64,000 nucleotides of DNA from Mesorhizobium kowhaii (GTDB lineage: Bacteria; Pseudomonadota; Alphaproteobacteria; Rhizobiales; Rhizobiaceae): positions 682,001 to 746,000 of the forward strand of contig NZ_MZXV01000013.1 of assembly GCF_003253745.1 (NCBI RefSeq). Reading direction: 5' to 3'. The notes under the pieces were generated by a model. The model was not told where the DNA came from. It did no database searches and was given only the letters and a program-made list of their open reading frames with translations. The first letter of the stretch is position 1. The number at the start of each line of letters is the position of its first letter. This document shows, in pieces, positions 35,618 to 47,821 of this stretch. The translations under genes and the position numbers were made by a program.

Positions 35618-36004
35618 TTAAAGCTGGGCTTCGATCGCCGCCTTGTCGATGACCGACCAGACATGCCTGATCCTGCCGTCGAGAAACTCATAGAAGACGT
35701 TCTCGCTGAAGGAGACTTTCCGGCCGTTGACGGGCAGGCCAAGGAAATTTCCGCGCGGCGCGCAGTTGAATTGAAGCCGGCTCGCTATGAAAGGCGTGTC
35801 GGAGATCAGCAGCTGGATGTCGAAATACAAGTCCGGGATCTCGGAAAAGTCCCGCTCCAGCATCTTGCGATACCCGGCCAATCCGATCCGCTCGCCATTG
35901 TAATGCGCCTCGTCGTGAACGAAGCGATGGAGATTTCGCCAGTCCTGATTGTTGAGGCAAGCGATGTAGCCGAGATAGGTGTCGGTAAGATCGGTGTCGG
36001 TCAC
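35618..36004 (-). CDS. SnoaL-like (NTF2-fold) protein
   Basis: A 128-residue protein: TYLGYIACLNNQDWRNLHRFV, LAGYRKMLERDFSEIPDLYFD, LQFNCAPRGNFLGLPVNGRKV and FYEFLDGRIRHVWSVIDKAA. This pattern fits ester-cyclase/SnoaL proteins, which form a cone-shaped pocket. GTG 36004 is preceded by CGGAG. Overlapping longer frames on this strand are artefacts caused by the frameshifted nitrilase upstream. Confidence 0.75.
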   Translation of the reverse strand: MTDTDLTDTYLGYIACLNNQDWRNLHRFVHDEAHYNGERIGLAGYRKMLERDFSEIPDLYFDIQLLISDTPFIASRLQFNCAPRGNFLGLPVNGRKVSFSENVFYEFLDGRIRHVWSVIDKAAIEAQL

Positions 36005-36177
36005 GGCGATTGCTCCGGTGCAAATCCCGAACTTGCGTTCGGAACAGCTCAAAACGAGAAGATAGAACGACCGCGGATTCAATCCAGATGGATTGTACTC
36101 CGCCGTCAGTAAGTCCAGCGGTCGACCGGAAGCCGCCAGCCGACCCCTGGGCGTGACGCCCGGCTCGAGACGCCTGG

Positions 36178-37181
36178 CTAGAATATGCCGCGGTCGTTGC
36201 TCCGCCGGTCGTCTTCCACCAGATGCGGCTGATAAATTCCGGCTCGTGCCGTTCGCCGCCACGGCCGGGCCGGGTCTCCCGGATTGTTGTCGATATCGAC
36301 GACGGCGATCGAGGGTGTTCCATCGGCTGGGCATTGCACCGCCCACCGGCCGCCGGGGGCCACGATGCCCGAAGGGGCGCGGTCAGGCCGTGTTGCGCAG
36401 CGACCGAGAAACTGGCCCAATAGTTGTTGCTTGCCGCGTGTCCCTGCATCTCGACGGCGAGAGCCGGGCTATCGGCGGGCGAGCCGGTTGTCGAGAACAG
36501 GACGCAATCGACATCGAGGCTCTCATAGTCGACGAAAATCTCCGGAAAGTGCGATTCCATGCCGAGCGCGCAGCCGAAGCGGATCCCATCGACCTCGAAC
36601 GTCACCGGGATCGAACCCGGCGTGTACATGAACGAGATCTTGGTGTTCGAGAGCATGCGCTCGTCGTAGCGCGTCACCAGTTCGCCCCGATCGGAGACGA
36701 CATACAGGCTGTTGTGCGGCCGGCGCGGTTGGCTGAGCTGATGCACCGAACCGAAGACCGTCCACAATCCAAGCTCGCGTGCAAGTGCGCGCGTCGCCTC
36801 CAATTCCTCGCGGAGGACGGTCCATTCGAACCGGCTCCAATCGGCAGGCCCGATTGCTTGGGGACCACTGGCCGACATGATGCGCTTGTTGGGGGAGCAG
36901 ATCGCGCCTTCGGGAAAGTGCAGCAGTCTCGCTCCGGCCTGCCGCGCCTCTTTCATCAGGCGTCGCATCTCCAGCCCGCTGTCGCGCAACTTGGCGATGT
37001 TGCGAGGATCATCATGGACAGTGGTTTGCGCCACAGCCAATCGCAGCGATCTGGCTTCGGGCTCCGGATTGTCCGGCCCACTGCTGTGAAAATGCCTGAG
37101 CGCGGCCGTGTAGGACTCGCCCGTCTTGGCAGCGCGAGCTCGCACACGACGTTTGAAATTTGCGTTTTGCGTCATTGTCAT
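36178..37181 (-). pseudogene. Frameshifted nitrilase-superfamily protein
   Basis: The first part (36390-37181) reads as a carbon-nitrogen hydrolase: LAVAQTTVHDDPRN, LLHFPEGAICSP, FGSVHQLSQP and FGCALGMESHFPEIF. Near 36378-36390 (C-rich run) the frame breaks; the tail continues in another frame as SGIVAPGGRWAVQ, ending at 36178. The break is a net shift of one or two bases. The Glu of the triad (FPEG) is kept, but the Lys position reads YDERML and the Cys position has Gly (CALGMES), so catalysis is doubtful. Start at 37175 is also possible. Confidence 0.75.
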
Positions 37182-37367
37182 GGCCTTTCACGTCCCGGAT
37201 GGAGTTCCCCAGCAACCACATTCGAAACGATCGGACCAAAGACAGCGGTCTGAGACTCGAAGTCCCTTTGCCTCCGTTCAAGACCGTGCTGGGGACAGCC
37301 CTTGGAGGTTCGGCGCAGACCACGCCGCGCAGATGATGCCGATGCGATCCTGCTTCGTCAACTCCAT

Positions 37368-38261
<894 letters not shown>

Positions 38262-38413
38262 TCATGAATCCTTCTCATAAGTACATGCCGGATATAGCAG
38301 CTAATCGCGATCAATCGCAGGCCCTAAATAGGCACCATCACAATCGGGCGCCAAATCAGGCGGCCCTGAAAATGGCGGCGGCGACTTGCTCCGTTTCAAA
38401 AAGGGATAAGACC

Positions 38414-38809
38414 ATGGACGTCAAGCGAAGCGGCTCGCAGCCTTCCGGCAAGGGGCCGGGCGACTGGTTCACCGGCACGGTGCGCATCGATCCGCTGTTT
38501 CAAGCCATCGCACCGGCGCGCGCGGCCGGCAATGCCGTCACCTTCGAGCCCGGCGCGCGCACCGCATGGCACACCCATCCGCTCGGCCAGCTGCTGATCG
38601 TCACCGCCGGCTGCGGCCGCGTGCAGCGCGAGGGCGGCCCGGTCGAGGAGATCCGGCCCGGCGACGTGGTTCGCTTCGAGCCGGGCGAGAAGCACTGGCA
38701 TGGCGCGGCACCGACCACAGCCATGACCCACATCGCCATCCAGGAAGCGCTGGACGGCAAGGCCGTCGACTGGATGGAGCATGTCAGCGACGCGCAGTAC
38801 CAGGCCTGA
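38414..38809 (+). CDS. Cupin-domain protein
   Basis: A 131-residue single-domain cupin. Metal-ligand motif 1 is [17 protein letters not shown], motif 2 is [20 protein letters not shown]. Such YhaK/HNL-like cupins handle small electrophiles or cyanohydrins. ATG 38414 follows AAGGGATAAG. It heads the run of six same-strand genes that ends at 43722, and is divergent from the LysR gene. Confidence 0.88.
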   Translation: MDVKRSGSQPSGKGPGDWFTGTVRIDPLFQAIAPARAAGNAVTFEPGARTAWHTHPLGQLLIVTAGCGRVQREGGPVEEIRPGDVVRFEPGEKHWHGAAPTTAMTHIAIQEALDGKAVDWMEHVSDAQYQA

Positions 38810-38828
38810 TCGCCGGAGCCAGCAAAAA

Positions 38829-40247
38829 ATGTCCATGCCCGCGACCGCACCGCACAAAACGGCCATCCTGGCGATCATCCTCGTCAGCTATGTCATGATC
38901 GTGCTCGATACCTCGATCGTGCTCACCGGGTTGCCCAGGATCCATCAAGGCCTCGGCTTCACGGATGCCGGGCTGGCATGGGTGCAGAGCGCCTATACCT
39001 TGACCTTCGGCGGCTTCCTGCTCCTCGGCGCGCGGGCGGGAGACATTCTGGGCCGCCGGCGCATGCTCATCGTCGGTCTCGCCCTGTTCACGGTTGCCTC
39101 GCTGGCGATCGGTGCGGCGCAATCGGCGGCCTGGATGATCAGCGCGCGGGCAATCCAGGGCCTTGGCGCCGCCATCCTGGCGCCCTCGACGCTCGCTTTG
39201 CTGCAGACCACCTTTGCCGAAGGCTCCGAGCGCACCCGTGCCGTGTCCTATTACAGCGCCGTGGCCGGAGTCGCGGCCAGCGTCGGCCTGGTGCTGGGCG
39301 GCGTGCTTGCCGACTGGATCTCCTGGCGCGTCGGCTTCTTCATCAATCTCCCCATCGGCATCGCCATGATCATCGCCGCGCGCCGATACATCGTGGAAAC
39401 CGAGCGGCGCGCCGGTGCGCTCGACATCGTCGGCGCACTCACCTCAACCGTCGGCATGACGGCGCTTGTCTACGGCTTCATCCGTTCGGCCGACACCGGC
39501 TGGACGAATGCCGGCACGATCGCGTCGCTGGCCGGTGCTGTGCTGCTGCTTGGCGTCTTCGTTGTCAACGAGTGGAAGGCAAGGCAGCCGATCATGCCGC
39601 TGCGGCTGTTCGCCAGCCGCGAGCGCGCCGGTGCATACGCAGCCCGCATCCTGTTCCTGGGTGCCATGATCGGCTTCTTTTTCTTCACCACGCAATATCT
39701 GCAAGGCGTCCTCAACTACAGGGCATCGCTGACCGGCATGGCCTTCCTGCCGATGACAATGGTGAATTTCGCCGTGGCGATGGTGGTGCCGCAGCTGACG
39801 CGCCGGTTCGGCAATGGCCGCCTGCTGGCCGGCGGCCTCACCCTCTGCCTGCTGGGGATGGCCTGGCTGAGCCGCGCCTCGTTCGACACGGCCTACCTGA
39901 CCGGGGTGGCACTGCCGATGGTGCTGATCGGCGCCGGGCAAGGCATGGCGCTCAGCCCGCTGACCACGTCGGGCATTGCCGGCGTGGTGCCTGCCGATGC
40001 CGGCGCAGCCTCGGGCGTCGTCAACGTCGCCCATCAGCTCGGCAACTCGCTCGGCCTCGGCGTACTTGTTGCCCTGGCGGCCGTCGGCGCCGGCGCGCTC
40101 CATGGAAGAGAGCTGCTCGCCTACCGCGTCGGTACGGCACTCACCGCCGGCTCCGCCATGCTGGCGCTGGCGCTGCTGCTCGTCTGCGCCCTGATCGTTC
40201 GGCCCCGCAAGGCGGCACAGGCGGTTGCGACCGGCGCGAACGCCTGA
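38829..40247 (+). CDS. MFS drug/DHA2-type efflux transporter
   Basis: A 472-residue protein with 14 predicted helices. The DHA2/EmrB-like start (VSYVMIVLDTSIVLTGLPRIHQGL), the motif RAGDILGRRRML between helices 2 and 3 and VLGGVLADWISWRVGFFINLPIG fit this family, which exports lipophilic compounds by proton exchange. It lies 19 bases downstream of the cupin gene. Substrate unknown. Confidence 0.92.
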   Translation: MSMPATAPHKTAILAIILVSYVMIVLDTSIVLTGLPRIHQGLGFTDAGLAWVQSAYTLTFGGFLLLGARAGDILGRRRMLIVGLALFTVASLAIGAAQSAAWMISARAIQGLGAAILAPSTLALLQTTFAEGSERTRAVSYYSAVAGVAASVGLVLGGVLADWISWRVGFFINLPIGIAMIIAARRYIVETERRAGALDIVGALTSTVGMTALVYGFIRSADTGWTNAGTIASLAGAVLLLGVFVVNEWKARQPIMPLRLFASRERAGAYAARILFLGAMIGFFFFTTQYLQGVLNYRASLTGMAFLPMTMVNFAVAMVVPQLTRRFGNGRLLAGGLTLCLLGMAWLSRASFDTAYLTGVALPMVLIGAGQGMALSPLTTSGIAGVVPADAGAASGVVNVAHQLGNSLGLGVLVALAAVGAGALHGRELLAYRVGTALTAGSAMLALALLLVCALIVRPRKAAQAVATGANA

Positions 40248-40284
40248 ACGCCAGATGGGGCCAGCGGCCTTCAACAGGAATTGA

Positions 40285-42298
<2,014 letters not shown>

Positions 42299-42321
42299 AG
42301 GCACGCGCCAAGGAGGCCGAG

Positions 42322-42918
42322 ATGAGCAAACCGAGCCTGTTCTCAAGACGGGGTGCGCTGATGACCGCGCTTGCATTGCCATTGGGCACTGGATTGAGCC
42401 TGCCTGCCAGCGCGTCGAAGGCGCGGCCGGCAGGCGGCGCCAAAATTCTGGTGGCGTACTACACCCGCACCGGCAATACGCGCGTCATCGCGCGCCAGAT
42501 TGGTCGGGCTCGCGGAGCTGACATATTCGAGATCCAGACCGCCAATCCCTATCCCGAAGACTACGCGGAACAGGTCGCCGTGGCGCAACAGCAGCGAGAC
42601 TCCGGCTTCGAACCGCCGCTCGCCGCCACGGTGCCGGGCGTCAAATCCTATGAAACGGTCTTCTTGGGGTTTCCGATCTGGGGCATGACCGCGCCTTCGG
42701 TGATCCGCTCCTTCCTGTCGCGGCACGATCTGTCCGGCAAGACCTTGGTGCCGTTCATCACCCATGGCGGCTACGGCCTCGGGGAGAGCCTGAAAGTCCT
42801 CGCCGACCATGCGCCAGGGGCGCGGCTCATCGAGGGATTTTCCAAGCAGTGCGACCAGGAACGCGAGACGCTCGAGCAGGTCACGGGCTGGCTCGGCCGG
42901 GTCGACGTGCCCGGCTGA
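42322..42918 (+). CDS. Flavodoxin-like protein with Tat-like signal
   Basis: A 198-residue protein. Residues 1-32 form a signal with twin arginines (SRRGALM) and a hydrophobic core ending in PASASKA, so it may be exported folded by Tat. The flavodoxin fold follows: VAYYTRTGNTRVIA binds the FMN phosphate, and LGFPIWGM and FITHGGYGLGES complete the site. It probably carries electrons in a periplasmic redox step beside the reductases. Confidence 0.88.
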   Translation: MSKPSLFSRRGALMTALALPLGTGLSLPASASKARPAGGAKILVAYYTRTGNTRVIARQIGRARGADIFEIQTANPYPEDYAEQVAVAQQQRDSGFEPPLAATVPGVKSYETVFLGFPIWGMTAPSVIRSFLSRHDLSGKTLVPFITHGGYGLGESLKVLADHAPGARLIEGFSKQCDQERETLEQVTGWLGRVDVPG

Positions 42919-42978
42919 GCCGCCAACTGGAACGCCGAGGCTGCCGCCGGCAGCAATGCCAAATATCAGAAGGAAGAG

Positions 42979-43722
42979 ATGATGAGCGAGAACATCAGGG
43001 ACAAGGTCGTTGTCATCACTGGCGCCAGCAGCGGGCTGGGCCAAGCCGCCGCGCGGCTTCTCGCCAAAGAGGGCGCGAAGCTGGTGCTGGGCGCGCGGCG
43101 TCTCGACCGGCTGCAGGCGCTCGCCGAAGAGCTGTCGCTCCGCAAGGACGCCATCCTGGCGACCGACGTGACCGATGTCGGCCAGGTCCGGCGTCTCGTC
43201 GATCATGCGGTCAAGATGCATGGCCGGGTCGACGTCATCATCAACAATGCCGGGCTGATGCCGCATTCGCCGCTCGAGCGCGGCAAGGTCGAGGACTGGG
43301 ACCGGATGATCGACGTCAACATCAAGGGCGTGCTCTACGGCATCGCCGCCGCGCTGCCGCACATGAAGACGCAGAAGAGTGGCCATATCATCAACGTGTC
43401 GTCGGTCGCCGGCCACAAGGTCGGGCCGGGCGGCGCCGTCTATGCCGCGACCAAGCACGCGGTGCGCATCATCTCGGAAGGGCTGCGTCAGGAGGTAAAA
43501 CCCTACAACATCCGCACCACCATCATCTCGCCGGGCGCGATGGCGACCGAACTGCCCGACAGCGTCACCGAGCCCGATGTCGCCGAAGGCGTGCGCGCAC
43601 TCTACGACCGGGTGGCGATCCCTGCCGATTCCTTCGCCCGGACGGTGGTGTTCGCCATGAGCCAGCCTGACGAGGTCGACATCAACGAGATCTTGTTCCG
43701 GCCGACGGCCCAGGAATACTAG
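42979..43722 (+). CDS. Short-chain dehydrogenase/reductase
   Basis: A 247-residue classical SDR of the YdfG-like group. TGASSGLG at 14-21, NNAG at about 89-92, Ser142, Tyr155 and Lys159 in YAATK. The end ([16 protein letters not shown]) is typical of NADP-dependent 3-hydroxy/serine-type SDRs. Two ATGs (42979, 42982) follow AGGAAGAG. It is the last gene of the LysR redox cluster; a terminator lies downstream. Confidence 0.92.
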   Translation: MMSENIRDKVVVITGASSGLGQAAARLLAKEGAKLVLGARRLDRLQALAEELSLRKDAILATDVTDVGQVRRLVDHAVKMHGRVDVIINNAGLMPHSPLERGKVEDWDRMIDVNIKGVLYGIAAALPHMKTQKSGHIINVSSVAGHKVGPGGAVYAATKHAVRIISEGLRQEVKPYNIRTTIISPGAMATELPDSVTEPDVAEGVRALYDRVAIPADSFARTVVFAMSQPDEVDINEILFRPTAQEY

Positions 43723-43893
43723 AAGCCGTTGGAGGCGTCTTGACAGCGCCGCCCTTCCTGCTCCAGCTTGACGCCATGTTCGTCGTTGCGCCCGCCAACA
43801 CCAAGCGACGCCGCCGCTGCACAGTGCGGAGCGGCAAGCTGATTGCGCGACGACAAAGACCGGTCCGATAGATCCCGGTTCGTTCGTTTCCAG

Positions 43894-43925
43894 CCCCGCC
43901 CGCGACATCCGCCGGCGGGGTTTTT
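43894..43925 (+). terminator. Intrinsic terminator
   Basis: CCCCGCC (43894-43900) and GGCGGGG (43914-43920) with a 13-base loop, followed at once by TTTTT. It should end transcription from the redox cluster just before the GNAT gene. Confidence 0.8.
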
Positions 43926-43943
43926 CATGCCTGGAGCATTGTG

Positions 43944-44411
43944 ATGACCATCGTTTCTTCCATCCGGCTTCGGCCGGCCGAGCCGGCGGATGCCCCCGCG
44001 ATCAGGGATATCGTGCGCGCCGCCTATGCCAAATGGGTGCCGGTTATCGGCCGCGAGCCGCTGCCGATGCGCGCCGATTACGACAAGGCCGTTGCCGAGC
44101 ATCCGTTCGATCTTGCCGTCGAGGATGGCGGTATTGTCGGGATGATCGAAACCATGGTGGCGGAGGATCACCTCTGGATCGAGAATGTCTGCGTCGCACC
44201 GCGGGCGCAGGGCAGGGGAATCGGCCGGCTGCTGCTGGAGCAGGCCGAGCACAAGGCGATCGAAGCGGGACGCCGCGAGCTTCGCCTGCTGACCAATGGC
44301 GCCTTCGAGGCCAATGTGTCGCTCTACAAAAGATGCGGCTATATCGTGGACCGGGAAGAGCCGTTCATGGGTGGTGTGACGGTCTATATGAGCAAGAGGC
44401 TGGCAGGCTGA
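43944..44411 (+). CDS. GNAT-family N-acetyltransferase
   Basis: A 155-residue acetyl-CoA-dependent transferase: DLAVEDGGIVGMIE, the acetyl-CoA loop APRAQGRGIGRLLLEQAE and the final YKRCGYIVDREEPF. Small-molecule or protein substrate unknown. ATG 43944 was preferred to the adjacent GTG because GGAG lies at seven bases. Monocistronic. Confidence 0.92.
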   Translation: MTIVSSIRLRPAEPADAPAIRDIVRAAYAKWVPVIGREPLPMRADYDKAVAEHPFDLAVEDGGIVGMIETMVAEDHLWIENVCVAPRAQGRGIGRLLLEQAEHKAIEAGRRELRLLTNGAFEANVSLYKRCGYIVDREEPFMGGVTVYMSKRLAG

Positions 44412-44566
44412 TGTGGAGCGGTCCGCCCCAGGACGACGAAGGCATATTGCACAGGCTGGCTCAATCACTTGGCTCTTGCGTTTGACAGCGGCGTTTGTGC
44501 ATCGTTATTTCTAGCCACATATGACGGTCGGCGAACGGCCATGCGGCGCACCCCAGGGAGAAAACC

Positions 44567-46000
44567 ATGTCACACAATCTGCAGTTCTATATCGATGGCG
44601 CGTGGGTCGATCCCGTGGTTCCCAACACATTCGATGTCATCGACCCCTCGAACGAGGATGCCTTCGCGCAGATTTCGCTCGGCTCCAAGGCCGATGTCGA
44701 CAAGGCGGTGGCCGCCGCCAAGCGCGCCTTCAGCACGTTCGGTTTCACCGACGTCGGCGAGCGGCTCGAACTGTTGAACCGCATCATCGCGGTCTACAAG
44801 AAGCGCAGCGCCGATCTGGCGCTTGCCGTGTCGCGCGAGATGGGTGCGCCGCGCCAGTTCGCGCTCGACAGCCAGGTCGGCGTCGGCCTCGCGCATCTGC
44901 AGAAGATGGCCGACGTGCTGAAGTCGTTCGAGTTCCGCCATGTGAAGGGCAATCATCTGGTGGTCAAGGAGCCGATCGGCGTCGTCGGCCTGATCACGCC
45001 GTGGAACTGGCCGCTGAACCAGATCACCTGCAAGGTCGGTCCGGCCCTTGCCGCCGGCTGCACCATGGTGCTCAAGCCGTCCGAGATAGCGCCGCTCGAC
45101 GCCATCATCTTCGCCGAGATCCTCGACGAGGCCGGCGTGCCGAAGGGCGTGTTCAACCTCGTCAATGGCGATGGACCGGGCGTCGGCCAGGCGCTGTCCA
45201 GCCACCCCGACATCGACATGATGTCGTTTACCGGTTCGACCCGCGCCGGCATCCTGGTGGCCAAGGCCGCCGCCGACACGGTCAAGCGCGTGCATCAGGA
45301 GCTCGGCGGCAAGTCGGCCAACATCCTGTTCCCCGATGTCGACCTCGCAAACGCCGTCACCAAGGGCGTCGGCGGCTGCTTCGGCAACAGCGGCCAGTCC
45401 TGCAACGCGCCGACGCGCATGTTCGTGCCGCGCGATCGCCACGACGAGGCTGCCGGCTATGCCAAGGCGGCAGCGGAGAAGTTCACCGTCGGTCCCGCCG
45501 ACGCGGCCGGCACAAGGCTCGGCCCGGTCGTCAGCCAGGTTCAGTTCGACAAGATCCAGGATCTGATCCAGAGCGGCATCGATGAAGGCGCGACGCTGGT
45601 TGCCGGCGGCCCCGGCCGCCCGGCCGAACTCAACCGCGGCTATTACATCCGCCCGACCGTGTTCGCCGACGTTACCCACGACATGCGCATTGCCCGCGAA
45701 GAGATCTTCGGGCCGGTGCTGGCGATCATGCCCTATGACAGCGTCGACGAGGTGATCGACACCGCCAACGACACCGTCTACGGCCTTGCCTCCTACATCC
45801 AGGCCAAGGACATGAAGAAGGCGCGCGAAGTGGCGGCGCGCATGCGCACCGGCAATGTCTACATCAACTATCCGACCTGGGACGCCGGCCTGCCGTTCGG
45901 CGGCTACAAGCAGTCCGGCAACGGCCGCGAATATGCCGAATACGGGCTCGAGGATTTCCTCGAGATCAAGGGCATCGCCGGTTATGAGGCGGCCGAGTAG
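44567..46000 (+). CDS. Aldehyde dehydrogenase
   Basis: A 477-residue NAD(P)-dependent ALDH of normal length. General base Glu245 in ELGGKSAN and nucleophile Cys279 in GQSCNAPTR; the oxyanion Asn is in PWNWP (near 146). It oxidises an aldehyde to the acid in the cytoplasm. An extra Cys271 is present eight residues before the nucleophile. Alone, after the GNAT gene. Confidence 0.95.
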   Translation: MSHNLQFYIDGAWVDPVVPNTFDVIDPSNEDAFAQISLGSKADVDKAVAAAKRAFSTFGFTDVGERLELLNRIIAVYKKRSADLALAVSREMGAPRQFALDSQVGVGLAHLQKMADVLKSFEFRHVKGNHLVVKEPIGVVGLITPWNWPLNQITCKVGPALAAGCTMVLKPSEIAPLDAIIFAEILDEAGVPKGVFNLVNGDGPGVGQALSSHPDIDMMSFTGSTRAGILVAKAAADTVKRVHQELGGKSANILFPDVDLANAVTKGVGGCFGNSGQSCNAPTRMFVPRDRHDEAAGYAKAAAEKFTVGPADAAGTRLGPVVSQVQFDKIQDLIQSGIDEGATLVAGGPGRPAELNRGYYIRPTVFADVTHDMRIAREEIFGPVLAIMPYDSVDEVIDTANDTVYGLASYIQAKDMKKAREVAARMRTGNVYINYPTWDAGLPFGGYKQSGNGREYAEYGLEDFLEIKGIAGYEAAE

Positions 46001-46071
46001 GCACGACCCGGTTTTGCCAAGGGCCGCCCTGATGATGTGCGGCCCGCATCCGGGCGCTTACGGTCCTATCC

Positions 46072-46107
46072 TTGCCAATTGGCAAATACATGCTATATAT
46101 ATGCCAA
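46072..46107 (+). promoter_or_regulatory. Promoter/operator of the Xre-RES pair
   Basis: A perfect 14-base palindrome TTGCCAATTGGCAA (46072-46085) and a further half site ATGCCAA (46101-46107). A -35-like TTGCCA overlaps the palindrome and TATATA (46094-46099) is the -10 with a 16-base spacer. This fits autoregulation by the antitoxin. Confidence 0.65.
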
Positions 46108-46122
46108 TAGTGAGGAGCAAAA

Positions 46123-46551
46123 ATGCAGCTTCAGCCCATAGTCACCACACCGGCCACGGTGGGAAGCGTCATCACCGACGACGAGGCGGGCGCGCTGGCG
46201 CGCACCACCGTCAACCTGTTCAAGGCCTGGAATCTCACCGACCTGGAGGCGTGCATCCTGCTTGGCGGCATGTCGGCGCGCACCTGGGCACGTTGGAAGA
46301 TTGGGGCACGCTGGAAGGAGGGCGGCATCGGCAGGATCGACCGCGACCTGCGCACCCGCATGGCGCATCTGATGGGCATCCACAAAGGCCTGCGCTATCT
46401 CTTCACGGAGCCGGCGCGCGGCTATGCCTGGATCCGCAAGCCCAATGCCATCTTCGGCGGCCAATCGGCGCTCGACCTCATGCTGCGCGGCGAAATCGCC
46501 GACCTTGCCGCGATGCGCGAATGGCTCGATGCGGAGCGTGGTGCATGGTGA
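46123..46551 (+). CDS. Xre/MbcA/ParS-type antitoxin
   Basis: A 142-residue antitoxin. The N-terminal half has a helix-turn-helix-like region (LEACILLGGMSARTWARWKIG), and the C-terminal half the toxin-binding domain with LMGIHKGLRYLF and RKPNAIFGGQSALDLMLRGEIADL, as in MbcA/ParS partners of RES toxins. It neutralises the RES enzyme and likely binds the operator upstream. GAGGAG precedes the ATG. Overlaps the toxin gene by seven bases. Confidence 0.9.
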   Translation: MQLQPIVTTPATVGSVITDDEAGALARTTVNLFKAWNLTDLEACILLGGMSARTWARWKIGARWKEGGIGRIDRDLRTRMAHLMGIHKGLRYLFTEPARGYAWIRKPNAIFGGQSALDLMLRGEIADLAAMREWLDAERGAW

Positions 46552-47243
46552 GTGGGCTAGCGGTCCGTCGCCGCGTCCACTGGCACCAGACCTTCCGCAT
46601 CATCCGCTCGATCCATCCGCCGATCGACCTGTTCGAGGACATTGCCGACCCGCGCGACTGGGAGGCACTGGCCGCCGTCGAGGAGAAGACGAACCCGCGC
46701 ATCCGGCTCGAGATCGGCGATCTCGGCAAGGTGTCGGCCGCCCGGCGGATTTCAGGCCCCGGCGCCAGCTTCGTGATGGCGCCCTTCGTGCATTGTTCGA
46801 CCCTGCGGCCGGGCCGGTTCTCGGATGGCAGCTACGGACTCTATTATGCCGGCGACAGCGAAGAGGTGGCGCTCGCCGAGACCATCCACCACCATCAGAA
46901 ATTCATGCGCGCCACCAATGAGGATCCGGGCTGGACGGCGGATTTCCGCGTCCTGATCGGCAGCGTCGACCGCGACCTCGATGACGTGAACGCGGTGCCC
47001 GGCGTGCTCGATCCGGACGACTATAGCGCCTCGCAGGCGGAAGGGCGGGCGCTACGGGCCGCCGGCAGCGACGGGCTGGTGTGGACCAGCGTGCGCATGC
47101 CAGGCGGGGGCTGCATCGGCATCTTCTGGCCGGACGCGATCGCCATCCCGGTCCAGGGCCGGCATTACAGCTACCATTGGGACGGCGCCCGAGTGGATTT
47201 CGTACGCCAGCACGATACGGGAAAGGTGCTGGCGGTCACATGA
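46545..47243 (+). CDS. RES-domain toxin
   Basis: A 232-residue protein. The RES fold, related to ADP-ribosyltransferases, degrades NAD+ in MbcT/Res toxins. Visible motifs: FRIIRSIHPP, TLRPGRFSDGSYGLYYAGDSEEVALAETIHHH and, near the end, VTSxRMPGG-like WTSVRMPGGGCIG. Conserved Arg, Tyr and Glu of the family can be seen in the GRF...YYA...ALAET stretch. Coupled to the antitoxin by overlap. Confidence 0.9.
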   Translation: MVSGLAVRRRVHWHQTFRIIRSIHPPIDLFEDIADPRDWEALAAVEEKTNPRIRLEIGDLGKVSAARRISGPGASFVMAPFVHCSTLRPGRFSDGSYGLYYAGDSEEVALAETIHHHQKFMRATNEDPGWTADFRVLIGSVDRDLDDVNAVPGVLDPDDYSASQAEGRALRAAGSDGLVWTSVRMPGGGCIGIFWPDAIAIPVQGRHYSYHWDGARVDFVRQHDTGKVLAVT

Positions 47244-47285
47244 TGGCAGGGCGCGGGGCTCTCTCTCCGAGCCCGCTCCCTTCGG

Positions 47286-47320
47286 ACAACCGGTTCCCTT
47301 TTTCAGGATCATGCTTCAGC
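47286..47320. repeat. Half copy of the intergenic palindrome found at 52536-52633
   Basis: ACAACCGGTTCCC then TTTTTCAGGATCATGCTTCAG resembles the right half of the element at 52536-52633. The left arm is missing. The rest of 47244-47477 holds the arsR1 promoter. Confidence 0.6.
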
Positions 47321-47449
47321 GGCCGGAAGCCGGTCACGGTCAGCCTTCCGTCACTCAGGATGCTTGCCAACAAAACCCACCTTTGCCGCCCGCTCGGATC
47401 GAGTTGCAAGGCGCTGCTCAGGATCGCTTTACAGATCGCAGTGAAGTCG

Positions 47450-47476
47450 ATATCCATAAATCCAAGGATACGGATA
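47450..47476 (+). promoter_or_regulatory. Candidate operator of the first arsenic ArsR
   Basis: Centre ATCCAAGGAT (47460-47469) is a palindrome, flanked by TATCC on the left and GGATA on the right. It lies directly before the ATG at 47478, as ArsR operators do. AAGGA in the dyad may also be the ribosome site. Confidence 0.55.
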
Positions 47477-47477
47477 T

Positions 47478-47810
47478 ATGGATAAGAAAGACAGTTTGAA
47501 CGCGCTGGCGGCGCTTGGCCAGGAGACGCGGCTGGATGTCTTCCGGCTGCTCGTGCGCGCCGGTCCGCAGGGCATTCCGGCGGGCGAGATCGCCACAAGG
47601 CTGCAGACGGTCCAGAACACCATGTCGGCGCATCTGAAGGTGCTGGCCCATGCCGGGCTGATCCGCGCTGAGCGCGACGGCCGAATAATCCGGTACGTCG
47701 CCGACATGACGGGCTTCCGCGACCTGCTTGCTTACCTCATGGAGGATTGCTGCAACGGCGCGCCGGAACTCTGTCAGCCAGTTATCCAGGCTGTGACCTG
47801 CAAATGCTGA
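47478..47810 (+). CDS. arsR: ArsR-family arsenite-responsive repressor (1)
   Basis: A 110-residue winged-helix repressor: LAALGQETRLDVFRLLVRAGP, then GEIATRLQTVQNTMSAHLKVLAHAGL as recognition region. The C-terminus has five cysteines: Cys91, 92, 99, 108 and 110. A C-terminal thiol cluster is how some ArsR proteins bind As(III). It heads the arsC-aqpS-arsC module, 11 bases from the next gene. Confidence 0.92.
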   Translation: MDKKDSLNALAALGQETRLDVFRLLVRAGPQGIPAGEIATRLQTVQNTMSAHLKVLAHAGLIRAERDGRIIRYVADMTGFRDLLAYLMEDCCNGAPELCQPVIQAVTCKC

Positions 47811-47821
47811 GGAAGGAACCC

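Noticed and set aside
35688..36400. A 497-residue minus-strand open frame that joins nitrilase to downstream sequence
   Set aside because: Past about 36385 the translation loses all similarity to nitrilases, while the proper C-terminus is found in another frame. The extension is the result of the frameshift and overlaps the SnoaL-like gene out of frame.
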